Source: Acidimicrobiaceae bacterium (GTDB lineage: Bacteria > Actinomycetota > Acidimicrobiia > Acidimicrobiales > RAAP-2). Taken from it: a DNA stretch of 64,000 nucleotides. The notes under the pieces were generated by a model that was not told the DNA's origin, did no database searches, and was given only the letters and a program-made list of their open reading frames with translations. The translations under genes were made by a program, and so were the position numbers. Positions 9,429 through 18,409 of the stretch are shown piece by piece. The stretch lies in assembly GCA_003132205.1 (NCBI GenBank), contig PKWY01000045.1, positions 36,823 to 100,822 of the forward strand, written 5' to 3'. Positions within the stretch are counted from its first letter, which is position 1, and each line of letters opens with the position of its first letter.

Positions 9429-11705
9429 GTGAGTAGCGCCCCCGAGCCCCTGCACCGCGCCCTTGGTCTCACCGATTCCGAACTGGACGACATCCGCTCG
9501 GTGCTCCGTCGAGACCCCAATCCCCTGGAACTCGCGCTCTACGGCGTGATGTGGAGCGAGCACTGCTCCTACAAGTCATCGCGCATACATCTGAAGCGCC
9601 TGCCCACCGAGGCACCGCACGTGCTCGTGGGACCCGGCGAGAACGCGGGGGTCATTGACGCCGGCGACGGGATCGCCGTCGCGATCCGCATCGAGAGCCA
9701 CAACCACCCTTCGGCGATCGAGCCCTATCAGGGCGCGGCGACCGGCGTCGGAGGCATCCTTCGCGACGTCTTCACGATGGGCGCTCGCCCCTTGGCCTTG
9801 ATGGACCCGCTCTTCTTCGGTGAGCTCACCGACGCCCGTCAGCGCTGGCTCGTCGAAGGGGTGGTGTCGGGAATCTCGGGCTACGGAAACTCGGTTGGCG
9901 TGCCGACCATCGGCGGCGAACTCACCTTTGACGAGTGCTACTCGTCCAACCCGCTCGTGAACGTCCTGTGCGCCGGGGCACTGCCGACCGACCGGCTCGT
10001 GCTCGGCATCGCATCGGGCGTTGGCAACCTCGCGGTGCTGCTCGGCTCTTCGACCGGCCGCGACGGCATCGGCGGCGTTTCGGTGCTGGCGTCGGCGGGA
10101 TTCAGCGGCGAGGACGGAGCGGAGTCGCTCGACGACGCGAAGCGGCCGAGCGTCCAGGTCGGCGACCCCTACGAGGAGAAGCGGCTTATCGAGGCGTGCC
10201 TCGAGTTGCTCGACCGCGGGCTCGTGGTGGGCATCCAGGATCTGGGCGGGGCGGGGCTCGTCTGTGCGACGAGCGAGACCGCGGCGCGCGGAGGCGTGGG
10301 CATGGATGTCGACATCACCGCCGTGCCGCTTCGCGAGGAGGGGATGCAGCCCTTCGAGATCATGACCTCGGAGAGCCAGGAGCGGATGCTCGCCATCATC
10401 ACGCCCGAGAGCTGGCCCACGGTCGCGCAGCTGTGCGCGAAGTGGGAAGTCCGCGCGAGCATCGTCGGCCACGTCGTCGAGCCCTCGGTCGACGCCGAGG
10501 GGAAACCCTTCGGCATGCTGCGAATTCGACGGGGCTTCGGCGGCGAGATTCTCGCCGAGGTCCCCGCGTCGTCCCTCGCGGACGAGGCGCCCCTCTATGA
10601 CCGGCCGCGACGGCGCCCCGAGTCGCTCGACGCGGTGCACGCGGACGACCCGACGAACGACGAGCCCGAGGGCTCCCCGAACGAGGATCTCCTGGATCTG
10701 CTCATCGATCCGGCCTGGGTCTACCGCCAGTACGACTCGCAGCTCTTCTTGAACACGGTCGTCGGACCGGGCCGCGACGCCGCGTTGCTTCGCCTCGCCG
10801 GGCCGGGGCTTCCCTTCTCCGAGCGGGGCATCGCGCTCTCGACTGACTCGAACCCGCGCTGGTGCGCGCTCGACCCCCGGGTCGGGACCGCCCTGACCGT
10901 CGCCGAGAGCGTGGCGAACCTGGCGTGCGTCGGCGCGACCGCGAAGGCGGTCGTCAACTGCCTCAACTTTGGCAATCCCGAGCACCCCGAGGTGATGTGG
11001 CAGCTCTCGGAGTCGATCGACGGCATGGCCGAAGCCTGCAACGGCCTCGGACTTCCGGTCATTGGCGGGAACGTCTCGCTCTACAACGAGAGCGGCGGCA
11101 ACGATATCGACCCGACGCCGGTGGTCGGACTTCTCGGTGTCGTCGACTCCTTGATCGCCCCGCCCCCCGGCTGGGCGTGGAACCAGGGGGACTCTCTGGT
11201 TCTCGTGGGCACGCGAAGCGCCGCGGGCGAGGTGCCGTTTCCTCTCGGCGGAACCCGGTGGGCCACCAGGCGCGGGCGTCGAGGAGGCAACGTGCCGCCC
11301 TTCGACGCGACGACGCTCGCTCCGACGATCGCTTTCGTCACGAAGGAGATCGCGGCGATCTGCGCGGGATCAAGGAGCGACGTCACCGCGGTGCACGACG
11401 TCGGCGCAGGCGGGCTCGCCACCGCGCTCGCCGAGATGGCGGCCTCAACCGGCATCGGGGCCGAGGTCGCGCAGCTGACGGGTCACGGCGAGCTTTTCGC
11501 CGAGTTTCCTGGCCGGTTCGTCATGGCGACCAGCAACGTGGACGCCTTCGTTGCCCGTGCGGGCGAGGCCGGCGTGCCGGTCGTGGCCCTGGGAACGGTG
11601 GGTGGCTCGTCGTTGAAGATTGGAGCCGCGATCGACCTCAAGGTGGGCGACATCGAGAATCGCCGCCGCAACGCGCTCGAAGACGCCCTCACCTCGGCGG
11701 ACTAG
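9429..11705 (+). CDS. purL: FGAM synthase large subunit PurL (small form)
   Basis: A 758-residue PurL, which converts FGAR to FGAM using ATP and ammonia from PurQ. Early motifs are GVMWSEHCSYKSS and VGPGENAGVID, with the substrate/Mg segment RIESHNHPSAIEPYQGAATG. The second half repeats the fold (NCLNFGNPEHP, GGNVSLYNESGG, AVHDVGAGGLA), as expected for the internally duplicated AIRS-like protein. The length fits the PurS/PurQ-dependent type. GTG 9429 has GGAGGGG just upstream. Its stop and that of the convergent PHP gene share one CTAG. Confidence 0.97.
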   Translation: MSSAPEPLHRALGLTDSELDDIRSVLRRDPNPLELALYGVMWSEHCSYKSSRIHLKRLPTEAPHVLVGPGENAGVIDAGDGIAVAIRIESHNHPSAIEPYQGAATGVGGILRDVFTMGARPLALMDPLFFGELTDARQRWLVEGVVSGISGYGNSVGVPTIGGELTFDECYSSNPLVNVLCAGALPTDRLVLGIASGVGNLAVLLGSSTGRDGIGGVSVLASAGFSGEDGAESLDDAKRPSVQVGDPYEEKRLIEACLELLDRGLVVGIQDLGGAGLVCATSETAARGGVGMDVDITAVPLREEGMQPFEIMTSESQERMLAIITPESWPTVAQLCAKWEVRASIVGHVVEPSVDAEGKPFGMLRIRRGFGGEILAEVPASSLADEAPLYDRPRRRPESLDAVHADDPTNDEPEGSPNEDLLDLLIDPAWVYRQYDSQLFLNTVVGPGRDAALLRLAGPGLPFSERGIALSTDSNPRWCALDPRVGTALTVAESVANLACVGATAKAVVNCLNFGNPEHPEVMWQLSESIDGMAEACNGLGLPVIGGNVSLYNESGGNDIDPTPVVGLLGVVDSLIAPPPGWAWNQGDSLVLVGTRSAAGEVPFPLGGTRWATRRGRRGGNVPPFDATTLAPTIAFVTKEIAAICAGSRSDVTAVHDVGAGGLATALAEMAASTGIGAEVAQLTGHGELFAEFPGRFVMATSNVDAFVARAGEAGVPVVALGTVGGSSLKIGAAIDLKVGDIENRRRNALEDALTSAD

Positions 11706-12625
11706 AGCAAGGCCTTCAGCTCGTCCAGCACTTCGTTGGGGACCCGCAGGTCGCCGGCCTTTCCGAAGCCCAGCTGCACGTCGGACTTGTAGGTCCCGTG
11801 GTAGTCGGAGCCGCCGGTAGGAATCATCCCGGCGTCGCGGGTCAACTTCACCATGAGCGACCTGGTCGCCGCGTTCGTCCCGCCGTAGTACGCCTCGACA
11901 CCCGCGAAGCCCCGCTCGCGAAGCGAGGCCATGACGCGCGGCATGGTCGACTCGATGGACGACATATTCGATCCGTCCACGTAGTTCACGAGGGGATGGG
12001 CGATCGAGAAGACGGTCGACGACCCCTTGGCGGCGTCCACGAACTCCTCGATGGGCATGCTGGTCTTCGGGATGTACGCCCCGCCGTCGCTGCCCAACCA
12101 TTCGATGAAGATCCGACCCCAGGATTCGTCGGTGCGCTCCCCCACGATCTCTGGATGAAGCTCGAACATCGCCCGTGCGAAGTGCGGGCGACCAATCGAG
12201 TCGACGTTGCCGGCCATCTTCGCGAGGTAGTCGAGCGTGATCAACTCGAAGCCCTTCTCGTTCAGGAGGGCCACCAGCGAGTGGTTCCGCACGTCACGGT
12301 CGACGCGCAGTTCGTTCAGCTTCTGCTGGAGCGGGTGCGAGGGATCGAGCGGCGCGAAGTAGGCCAGCACGTGGACGCTGCGCGGACCGGTGCTGCCGTC
12401 CGGGCGTAGCTTCGGGAATTCACTATCCCGGAGCGAGACCTCGAGGCCGGTGATCAGCTCGAGGCCGAGCGACGTGCAGGCTGCCGCCATTTCGCCGTGG
12501 CTGGCGGTGGTGTCGTGATCGGTCAGGGCCAGCGCCGAAATACCCAGATCGTGGGCCTTTTGGGCCAATTCGGTCGGAGTATCCGATCCATCGGAGAAGC
12601 TCGAGTGCGTGTGCAGATCAATCAC
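11702..12625 (-). CDS. PHP-domain phosphoesterase (YciV/RNase AM-like)
   Basis: A 307-residue PHP-superfamily protein. The N-terminus MIDLHTHSSFSDG gives the first metal-binding His pair, and ALALTDHDTT supplies the next Asp/His; later AHPLVNY and GGSDYHGTYKS complete the expected trinuclear site. The layout matches the YciV/RNase AM group (3',5'-nucleoside bisphosphate phosphatases and 5'-3' exonucleases). The exact substrate cannot be read from the sequence. It is antisense to the purine genes, convergent with purL (4-base overlap) and divergent from purF, with about 95 bases between the two starts. Confidence 0.85.
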   Translation of the reverse strand: MIDLHTHSSFSDGSDTPTELAQKAHDLGISALALTDHDTTASHGEMAAACTSLGLELITGLEVSLRDSEFPKLRPDGSTGPRSVHVLAYFAPLDPSHPLQQKLNELRVDRDVRNHSLVALLNEKGFELITLDYLAKMAGNVDSIGRPHFARAMFELHPEIVGERTDESWGRIFIEWLGSDGGAYIPKTSMPIEEFVDAAKGSSTVFSIAHPLVNYVDGSNMSSIESTMPRVMASLRERGFAGVEAYYGGTNAATRSLMVKLTRDAGMIPTGGSDYHGTYKSDVQLGFGKAGDLRVPNEVLDELKALL

Positions 12626-12720
12626 GACTCCAGCGTACAGAGGGGCTGCCAGGGATCTTGGCGTGTGTGCGAGAATGTCTCAGTGCCTTTCCGTCAAGTA
12701 ACCCCTACAGTGGTGAAGGC

Positions 12721-14121
12721 ATGAAAGAAGCTTGTGGCGTTGTTGGGATTGTGGCTCCGGGCCGCGACGTCTCTTATCTCTGCTACGACTCGCTCTTCGC
12801 GCTGCAGCACCGCGGGCAAGAGTCGGCCGGCATGGCCACCTTCCACAACCAGCAGATCACCGTTGTAAAAGACAACGGTCTCGTGAGCCACGTGTTCGCC
12901 GATACGACCCTTCGCGCACTCGCGGGATCGATCGTCATCGGCCACACCCGTTATTCGACGTCCGGCTCGGCGAACTGGACCGCGGCCCAGCCGGTCTACC
13001 GCCCCGCGGGCACGTCGGGTTTCGCGATCGCCCACAACGGCAACCTCACTAACACCGCGGCCCTCGCCGAAGTGGCGGGTATCCAAGTGACGTCGATGCT
13101 GTCCGACTCGGACCTCGTGGCGGAACTCCTGTCGCGCGCGGTCGAGCGTGGCCTTACGCTCAGCGGAGCACTGCACGAAGTGCTCACGAAGGCCGAGGGC
13201 GCGTTCTCGATGGTGGTACTCGAGGCGAACATGGTGCACGCCGTGAGAGATCCCTACGGCTTTCGCCCCCTGTGCCTCGGGCGCCTCGGCAGCGAGGACA
13301 AGCCCGAAGGCTGGATGGTCGCCTCGGAGTCGCCGGCGCTCGACGTCGTGGGCGCCACGTTCATCAGGGAGATCCGCCCCGGCGAGATGGTGACGATCAC
13401 GAACGAGGGCGTGGAGTCCGTGCAGTTGCTCGAGCCCGCCGGCGACAAGCAGATGCTGTGTATCTTCGAGTTCGTGTACTTCGCGCGGCCCGATACGTAC
13501 CTCATGGGTCACCAGGTGCACACCACGCGAAGGCGAATGGGCGAGCTGCTCGCGGGACAGTCCAAGGTCGAGGCGGACATCGTGATGGGTGTTCCAGACT
13601 CTGGGGTGCCGGCCGCCGAAGGCTACGCCAAGGCATCGGGGATACCTTTCGGCTACGGACTGGTGAAGAACCGTTACATCGGGCGCACCTTCATCGCGCC
13701 GGATCAGAACAAGCGCGCCGCGAGCGTGCGACGCAAGCTCAATCCACTTCGCGAGAACATCGAAGGCCAGCGTCTCGTGGTGGTTGACGACTCCATCGTG
13801 CGCGGCACGACGACCCAGGCGCTGGTGCGCATGCTCCGAGACGCCGGCGCGAAGGAAGTGCATCTGCGGATCTCGTCGCCGCCCTTCATGTGGCCCTGCT
13901 ACTTCGGAATCGACACGCCGACGCGCGACGACCTCCTGGCGGCCAACCATTCGGTCGCCGAGATGAACGCATTCATCGGATCGGATTCGCTGGAGTTCAT
14001 CACGCTGGAGAACCTGCGATCGGCCATACGACTCGACGGCGAGTGCTGCGACGCCTGCCTGACCGGCAACTACCCGGCGCCGACCCCGGTCGCCCTCGGC
14101 ACTGCCGGGGGACGCTGGTGA
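12721..14121 (+). CDS. purF: Amidophosphoribosyltransferase
   Basis: A 466-residue PurF, which makes phosphoribosylamine from PRPP and glutamine, the committed purine step. The glutaminase nucleophile is Cys5 in MKEACGVVG, implying removal of a four-residue propeptide. The PRPP loop VVVDDSIVRGTT is at ~353-364. Cys247, Cys393, Cys443 and Cys446 (the last two as CDAC) match the ligands of the [4Fe-4S]-containing Bacillus-type enzyme. ATG 12721 is chosen over in-frame GTG 12658 because only the former places the nucleophile near the N-terminus. It starts a second purine transcription block after the PHP gene. Confidence 0.96.
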   Translation: MKEACGVVGIVAPGRDVSYLCYDSLFALQHRGQESAGMATFHNQQITVVKDNGLVSHVFADTTLRALAGSIVIGHTRYSTSGSANWTAAQPVYRPAGTSGFAIAHNGNLTNTAALAEVAGIQVTSMLSDSDLVAELLSRAVERGLTLSGALHEVLTKAEGAFSMVVLEANMVHAVRDPYGFRPLCLGRLGSEDKPEGWMVASESPALDVVGATFIREIRPGEMVTITNEGVESVQLLEPAGDKQMLCIFEFVYFARPDTYLMGHQVHTTRRRMGELLAGQSKVEADIVMGVPDSGVPAAEGYAKASGIPFGYGLVKNRYIGRTFIAPDQNKRAASVRRKLNPLRENIEGQRLVVVDDSIVRGTTTQALVRMLRDAGAKEVHLRISSPPFMWPCYFGIDTPTRDDLLAANHSVAEMNAFIGSDSLEFITLENLRSAIRLDGECCDACLTGNYPAPTPVALGTAGGRW

Positions 14122-15179
14122 GCCGGCTCCTCGATCAGCCCTCGGGCGGGATGACCTACGCCGCCGCGGGCGTGTCGATCGAACAGGGTGACCACGCGGT
14201 CGAGCGGATCAGAGAGGCCGTCGACAGCACGAAGCGCGCCGAGGTGCTCGGCGGCATCGGCGGTTTCGCCGGGCTCTTCGCCCTCAACACGAAGAAGATG
14301 AAAGAGCCGGTGCTCGTCGCATCGGCCGACGGCGTCGGCACCAAGCTCGAGGTCGCCCGCCAGGTCGGACGTTACGACACCGTGGGAATCGACCTCGTCG
14401 CGATGCTGGTCGACGACCTGGCGTGCGTGGGCGCCGAACCGCTCTTCTTGCTGGACTACGTCGCCGTCGGAGCCCTTGACCCGCATCGTCTCGAAGAGCT
14501 GGTGGGCGGTATCGCCGCCGGTTGCCGGATCGCGAACACGGCGCTGCTCGGAGGCGAGACGGCCGAACACGGCGGCGTCATGGGTCCCGACGATCTCGAC
14601 GTGGCCGGCTTCGCCGTCGGAGTCGTCGAGAGAGGTCGCGAACTCGGGCCGCACCGCGTGCACAAGGGCGACGTGCTCTTGGGTTTCGCCTCGCCGGGTC
14701 TCAGGTCCAACGGCTACTCGTTGGCGCGCAAGGTCCTGATCACGAGCGACACATCTCTCAGCGAACCGGCCTACGACGGTTCCTCGCGCACGCTCGGTGA
14801 CGAGCTGCTCGTCCCGTCGGTGATCTACTCGCCCGCCATCACCGCGCTCCACAAGAAGCTCGGCGCCGGACTTCGCGCAGCGGCGCACATCACCGGCGGG
14901 GGAATCCTCGGCAACGTCGGGCGGATTCTGCCGCCCACCCGCGACGCGGTGATCCACATGGAGAGTTTCGAGACGCCGGAGATCTTCTACGAAATCCAAC
15001 GCCGCGGCCAGGTGAGCGCGGACGAAATGGTGCGCGTTTTCAACTGCGGGCTCGGCATGGTCGTGGCGGTTGACGCGGACGACACCGACTCCGCCATCGA
15101 GGTGGCCCGGGCCACCGGTCTGACCGTCTCGGTCGTCGGCCACGTGCGAAGCGGCAGCGGGTCCGTCGTACTGTCATGA
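14118..15179 (+). CDS. purM: AIR synthase (PurM)
   Basis: A 353-residue PurM, which closes the imidazole ring of FGAM to AIR with ATP. It shows MTYAAAGVSIEQGD near the start, then GVGTKLEVARQ, MLVDDLACVGAEPLF, GGETAEHGG and the C-terminal HITGGGILGNVGRILP, all family hallmarks. GTG 14118 overlaps the purF stop (GTGA). ATG 14151 is an alternative start that gives a more usual N-terminus; coupling favours the GTG. The stop overlaps pyrE. Confidence 0.95.
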   Translation: MSRLLDQPSGGMTYAAAGVSIEQGDHAVERIREAVDSTKRAEVLGGIGGFAGLFALNTKKMKEPVLVASADGVGTKLEVARQVGRYDTVGIDLVAMLVDDLACVGAEPLFLLDYVAVGALDPHRLEELVGGIAAGCRIANTALLGGETAEHGGVMGPDDLDVAGFAVGVVERGRELGPHRVHKGDVLLGFASPGLRSNGYSLARKVLITSDTSLSEPAYDGSSRTLGDELLVPSVIYSPAITALHKKLGAGLRAAAHITGGGILGNVGRILPPTRDAVIHMESFETPEIFYEIQRRGQVSADEMVRVFNCGLGMVVAVDADDTDSAIEVARATGLTVSVVGHVRSGSGSVVLS

Positions 15180-15730
15180 GCGACGCCCGTAGCCGAGTGC
15201 TCGAGCACCTGCTCGAACATTCGGTGCGACGCGGCGACTTCGTGCTGAAGTCGGGACGCCCATCGTCATGGTTCATCGACTCGAAGCAGACGATCTGCGC
15301 GCCCGAGGTGATGGTTGACGTGGCGAGCTTGCTGCTCGAGAGAATCCCCGCGGACGCCACCGCGATAGGCGGGCTCACCATGGGCGCGGACGGCGCCGCC
15401 TTCATCACCGCGGGGGTGGCGGCGACCAGGGGTCGCCTGCTTCGCGCGTTCAGCGTGCGAAAGGAAGTGAAGGATCACGGCGGCGGCGGACGAATCGCGG
15501 GGCCGCTTCTGCCCGGCGACCGCGTGGTGATCACCGAAGACACGGTGACCAGGGGGACCAGCCTCCTCGAGGCGGCCCGGGTGGTGCGTGACTTCGGCGC
15601 CGATGTGATCCTGCTGCTTGCGGTCGTCGACCGGGGAGGGACCGCGGCGGCGATGGCGGCGAATGAAGGTCTGACGTTCGACGCGCTCTTCAGCGCCCCG
15701 GACCTGGGCTTCTGCTACGAGGGCGCCTAG
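15176..15730 (+). CDS. pyrE: Orotate phosphoribosyltransferase
   Basis: A 184-residue PyrE-type enzyme that converts orotate and PRPP to OMP in pyrimidine synthesis. The substrate segment LKSGRPSSWFIDSKQ and the PRPP loop VVITEDTVTRGTS are clear, with FSVRKEVKDHGGGGRIAGPL forming the flexible catalytic loop. ATG 15176 overlaps the purM stop, tying a pyrimidine gene to the end of the purine run. The gene ends in a CTAG shared with the convergent serine hydrolase gene. Confidence 0.92.
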   Translation: MSDARSRVLEHLLEHSVRRGDFVLKSGRPSSWFIDSKQTICAPEVMVDVASLLLERIPADATAIGGLTMGADGAAFITAGVAATRGRLLRAFSVRKEVKDHGGGGRIAGPLLPGDRVVITEDTVTRGTSLLEAARVVRDFGADVILLLAVVDRGGTAAAMAANEGLTFDALFSAPDLGFCYEGA

Positions 15731-16794
15731 AACTCTTCCGCGAGCACGGCCAGCACTCGGTTGCGCCACTGGTCGAGGGCCGGGTAGTTCTCCTCGGGCG
15801 TGTGACCGAAGCGGAGGATCAAGGCGTCGAGGGCCGGGACCACGTTGATCATCTGACCTTCGTAGCCACTCGCCCAATACGTCCCGTAGCGGTCTGCGGT
15901 CACCCACCACTGCCACGAGTAGAACGAGCCGCTCTCCTCGTCGAGGCTGAGGGGGACCTGGGCGGTCGAGGCCCAGGACTGCGAGATGAGCCGTTCATCG
16001 TCCCACTGGCCCCCTCGCAGGTACAGGAGCCCGAACTTCGCGAAGTCGAGAGCCGTGGCGTGCACGTAACTCGATGCGACGAAGACGCCCGTCGGGTCGA
16101 AGGTCGCTTCGGCGCTCTTCATGCCGATCGGACCGAAGAGATGGCCCTGCAGGTACGACCGGTAGGCGTCGCCGTAGCCAATCTGGTCGGCCACGATTCG
16201 ACTGAGCACGTTCGTGGTGCCGCTCGAGTAGTTGAAGAAGGTGCCGGGCTCGTGGGCGAGCGGAAGCTTCGCGGTGTAGGCCGCCGTGTCTTCCTTGCCT
16301 TCGCCGAAGAGCATCTCGATGACGTGGCTCACCTGGCCGATCTCGTAGTTCTCGATGAAGGCCAGCCCGTCGCGCATGGCGAGCAGGTCACGAAGTCGGA
16401 TCAGGTGGCGGGGATCGTGCTCGTCGCTCCATTCGGGGACCGGGGCGAGCTCATCGGGCGAGAGGATGCCCTGGTCGACCAGGCCGCCGATGATCATGTG
16501 CAGCATCGACTTGGCCATGGACCACGAAAGAAGCTTGCTGTCCTGGTCAATGGGAACCGAGGGACGGTCGAAGAACTCCTGCACGCCGCCATAACGCTCG
16601 AAGAGCACCCGTCCGCCCTGGATGACCACGACCGCGTTGGTGACCCCAAGATCATCGAGGGTGAAGGCTTCGTTGATGACTTCTTCGAGGCGAGCCTGGT
16701 TCTCGCACGTGGCGCGGGGCCACTCGACGGTGGGCCACACCACGCCCGCCGGCTGATCGGCGAACCTCGGTATCACTCTTGGTATTTCGCTCAT
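15727..16794 (-). CDS. Serine hydrolase, beta-lactamase-related (class C fold)
   Basis: A 355-residue protein of the beta-lactamase/penicillin-binding fold. The nucleophile motif is SMAK (Ser92-Lys95), and the second motif is Tyr189-Ser-Ser in FFNYSSGTTNVL, as in 6-aminohexanoate-dimer hydrolases and esterase EstB-type enzymes. LRDLLAMRDGL and HEPGTFFNY are usual for the family. No signal peptide is seen, so a cytoplasmic esterase or amidase is more likely than a secreted lactamase. ATG 16794 is supported by AAGGGGG upstream. The gene is convergent with pyrE. Substrate unknown. Confidence 0.85.
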   Translation of the reverse strand: MSEIPRVIPRFADQPAGVVWPTVEWPRATCENQARLEEVINEAFTLDDLGVTNAVVVIQGGRVLFERYGGVQEFFDRPSVPIDQDSKLLSWSMAKSMLHMIIGGLVDQGILSPDELAPVPEWSDEHDPRHLIRLRDLLAMRDGLAFIENYEIGQVSHVIEMLFGEGKEDTAAYTAKLPLAHEPGTFFNYSSGTTNVLSRIVADQIGYGDAYRSYLQGHLFGPIGMKSAEATFDPTGVFVASSYVHATALDFAKFGLLYLRGGQWDDERLISQSWASTAQVPLSLDEESGSFYSWQWWVTADRYGTYWASGYEGQMINVVPALDALILRFGHTPEENYPALDQWRNRVLAVLAEEF

Positions 16795-16860
16795 GGTCTC
16801 AAACCCCCTTGAGCATTGTGCCATGAAGAGGGCGTCACACCTCGTCGGTAGTTTTCGCCA

Positions 16861-17148
16861 ATGGCCGATGAAGAGTGTGACGTGGTTGATCGATACTTCT
16901 ACCGGTCGGTGGCGCCTACGCGAAGGCACCGAAACCTCGTGAGCGCGTATCTGGTCGAGCGGTGCCGCGGCTCGAACGTCGTCGCACGCATCGAACCGCT
17001 CGGACTCGTGAGTCAGAAGATCGGGGAGCACGAGATCATCCTGCGCGGGCTGAGGCGCAACCTGGTGCTCGCGGGTCGGTGGGAGCCCACCGCGAGTTCG
17101 CACCACGACAGGGTTCGCGTGCGCCCGCTCGGGGCCCCGCAAGAATGA
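16861..17148 (+). CDS. Possible small protein, 95 residues, unknown
   Basis: An open frame of 95 codons with strongly GC-rich third positions (about 80 percent by eye), similar to neighbouring real genes. It is rich in Arg and Val with one hydrophobic stretch (IEPLGLVSQKIGEHEIILRGL), and I recognise no domain. No ribosome binding site precedes ATG 16861. It occupies most of the 396-base stretch between the serine hydrolase start and the tRNA pair. It may be a fragment of an older gene. Confidence 0.35.
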   Translation: MADEECDVVDRYFYRSVAPTRRHRNLVSAYLVERCRGSNVVARIEPLGLVSQKIGEHEIILRGLRRNLVLAGRWEPTASSHHDRVRVRPLGAPQE

Positions 17149-17190
17149 GGATGGTCGTCCCCGGGAAGAGTTTCCAAGAGACGACCGCGA

Positions 17191-17266
17191 TGGTGGTCGA
17201 GACCGGCGTCGATCCGGTGACCTCACGCTTTTCAGGCGCGCGCTCTACCAACTGAGCTACTCGACC
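17191..17266 (-). tRNA. tRNA-Phe (GAA)
   Basis: A 76-base cloverleaf on the minus strand. The acceptor is GGTCGAG paired with CTCGACC, discriminator A, with an encoded CCA. The D arm is GCTC/GAGC. The anticodon stem CGCGC/GCGTG has one G-T pair and loop CTGAAAA (anticodon GAA), and the T stem is ACCGG/CCGGT. The T loop reads ATCGACG, so the usual T54 is replaced by A. It lies 28 bases downstream of tRNA-Asp, with a small CACCC-GAAA-GGGTG hairpin between them. Confidence 0.93.
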
Positions 17267-17294
17267 TAACCTCGTCACCCTTTCGGGTGTCGAG

Positions 17295-17369
17295 CGGACC
17301 TGACGGGATTTGAACCCGCGACCTCCGCCTTGACAGGGCGGCGTGCACTCCGAGCTGCACCACAGGTCC
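17295..17369 (-). tRNA. tRNA-Asp (GTC)
   Basis: A 75-base cloverleaf on the minus strand: acceptor GGACCTG/CAGGTCC, discriminator G, D stem GTGC/GCAC, anticodon stem CCGCC/GGCGG with loop CTGTCAA (anticodon GTC), and T arm GCGGG-TTCAAAT-CCCGT. Unlike the neighbouring tRNA-Phe, CCA is not encoded (CTC follows). It is first in the tandem Asp-Phe pair, so both are likely co-transcribed. Confidence 0.95.
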
Positions 17370-17444
17370 TCGGTGTTCTCGAAGTTGATACCTCGAGACG
17401 CGAATTGTAAGTCTATCCGTTGTGGCGATGGCACTTCGAGCGCT

Positions 17445-17462
17445 GCAAAATAGGCAAAATAG
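17445..17462. repeat. Tandem 9-bp repeat
   Basis: Two perfect head-to-tail copies of GCAAAATAG lie about 65 bases before the EamA gene, in the AT-rich part of the intergenic region that also drives the divergent tRNAs. It may be an operator or simply slippage. Confidence 0.6.
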
Positions 17463-17528
17463 CCCGACTCGTAGGATGGACGCTGTGCTCGTCGCGCCGT
17501 CATCCTCTCACGAAACGGAGCGCGACGC

Positions 17529-18365
17529 ATGAGCACAGCCGTTGTCCTGGTGGTGCTGGGCGCCGGGCTGGTCCACGCGGTGTGGAACGCCATGGCCAAA
17601 AGCCTGCACGACCAGTTCGCGAGCTTTGCCCTGCTCAATCTGGGCGTGGCGACGGTGTGCTGGATCGTGTGGCCCTTCGTTGGCCTTCCGAGATCCGGGG
17701 CGCTGGTCTACTTGATTGCCTCGATCGCGTGCCACGTGGGCTACGAACTCTTCCTCATGGGCGCGTACCGACGAGCCGACTTCTCCCAGTCCTATCCAAT
17801 CGCGCGCGGCATCGCGCCGCTGCTTGTCTCGGTCGCGGGACTGGTATTCGCGAACGAGCACCTGAGCGTCAGGGGGCTTCTCGGAATCGCCGGCATCGTC
17901 GCCGGCATCACCGCCCTTGCGGCGCGGCGCGGCGCAAGGGCCGGTCATCTCCGCGGGGTCTTCTGGGCGATGGCGACCGGCGTCGCGATCGCGGTCTACA
18001 CCGTCGTCGACGGACTGGGAGTGCGGGCGAGCCACAGCGCCCTTCGTTACGGGGCCACCCTGTTTGCCTTGCAGTCAAGCGCGTGGCTCGTAGGGGTCGT
18101 CGCGCGCCAGCACCGTGGCTGGTGGCCCGGCGCCCGCAAGGCTGTCATCGGTATGAGTGGAGGTGTCCTTTCGATGGTGGGCTACGTCACCATTCTCTGG
18201 GCCCAACTTCGAGCGCCGCTCGGCGTGGTGAGCGCGCTTCGAGAGACGGGCGTTCTTTGGGCGGCGCTGATCGGCGTCGTGATCTTCCGGGAGGGAAAGC
18301 TGCGACGAATCGTCCTTCCGGCGGCACTGGTGGTGGTTGGGATCGCTCTGCTCGGCGTTGGCTGA
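17529..18365 (+). CDS. EamA/DMT-family transporter
   Basis: A 278-residue integral membrane protein with about ten hydrophobic helices arranged as two repeats, the drug/metabolite transporter pattern. The first repeat includes VHAVWNAMAKSL and GAYRRADFSQSYPIARGIAPLLV. The second includes AIAVYTVVDGLGVRAS and LRAPLGVVSALRETGVLWAALIG, where the conserved Pro/Arg-Glu-Thr segment of EamA sits. It probably exports a small metabolite; the substrate is unknown. GGAG precedes ATG 17529. It stands alone, divergent from the tRNAs. Confidence 0.88.
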   Translation: MSTAVVLVVLGAGLVHAVWNAMAKSLHDQFASFALLNLGVATVCWIVWPFVGLPRSGALVYLIASIACHVGYELFLMGAYRRADFSQSYPIARGIAPLLVSVAGLVFANEHLSVRGLLGIAGIVAGITALAARRGARAGHLRGVFWAMATGVAIAVYTVVDGLGVRASHSALRYGATLFALQSSAWLVGVVARQHRGWWPGARKAVIGMSGGVLSMVGYVTILWAQLRAPLGVVSALRETGVLWAALIGVVIFREGKLRRIVLPAALVVVGIALLGVG

Positions 18366-18409
18366 GGTCAGGCAATTCGGAGTGTCGAGCCAGACTCCTC
18401 CTCTCTCGG

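Noticed and set aside
9576..10985. A 469-codon open frame antisense to purL
   Set aside because: It mirrors the codon bias of purL; the encoded sequence is low-complexity Arg/Asp/His-rich with no domain, as expected for shadows in GC-rich DNA.
16795..17226. An N-terminal extension of the serine hydrolase gene through the tRNA-Phe region
   Set aside because: The extension would cross the tRNA-Phe gene, is Arg/Pro-rich and lacks conservation; ATG 16794 has a good ribosome site.
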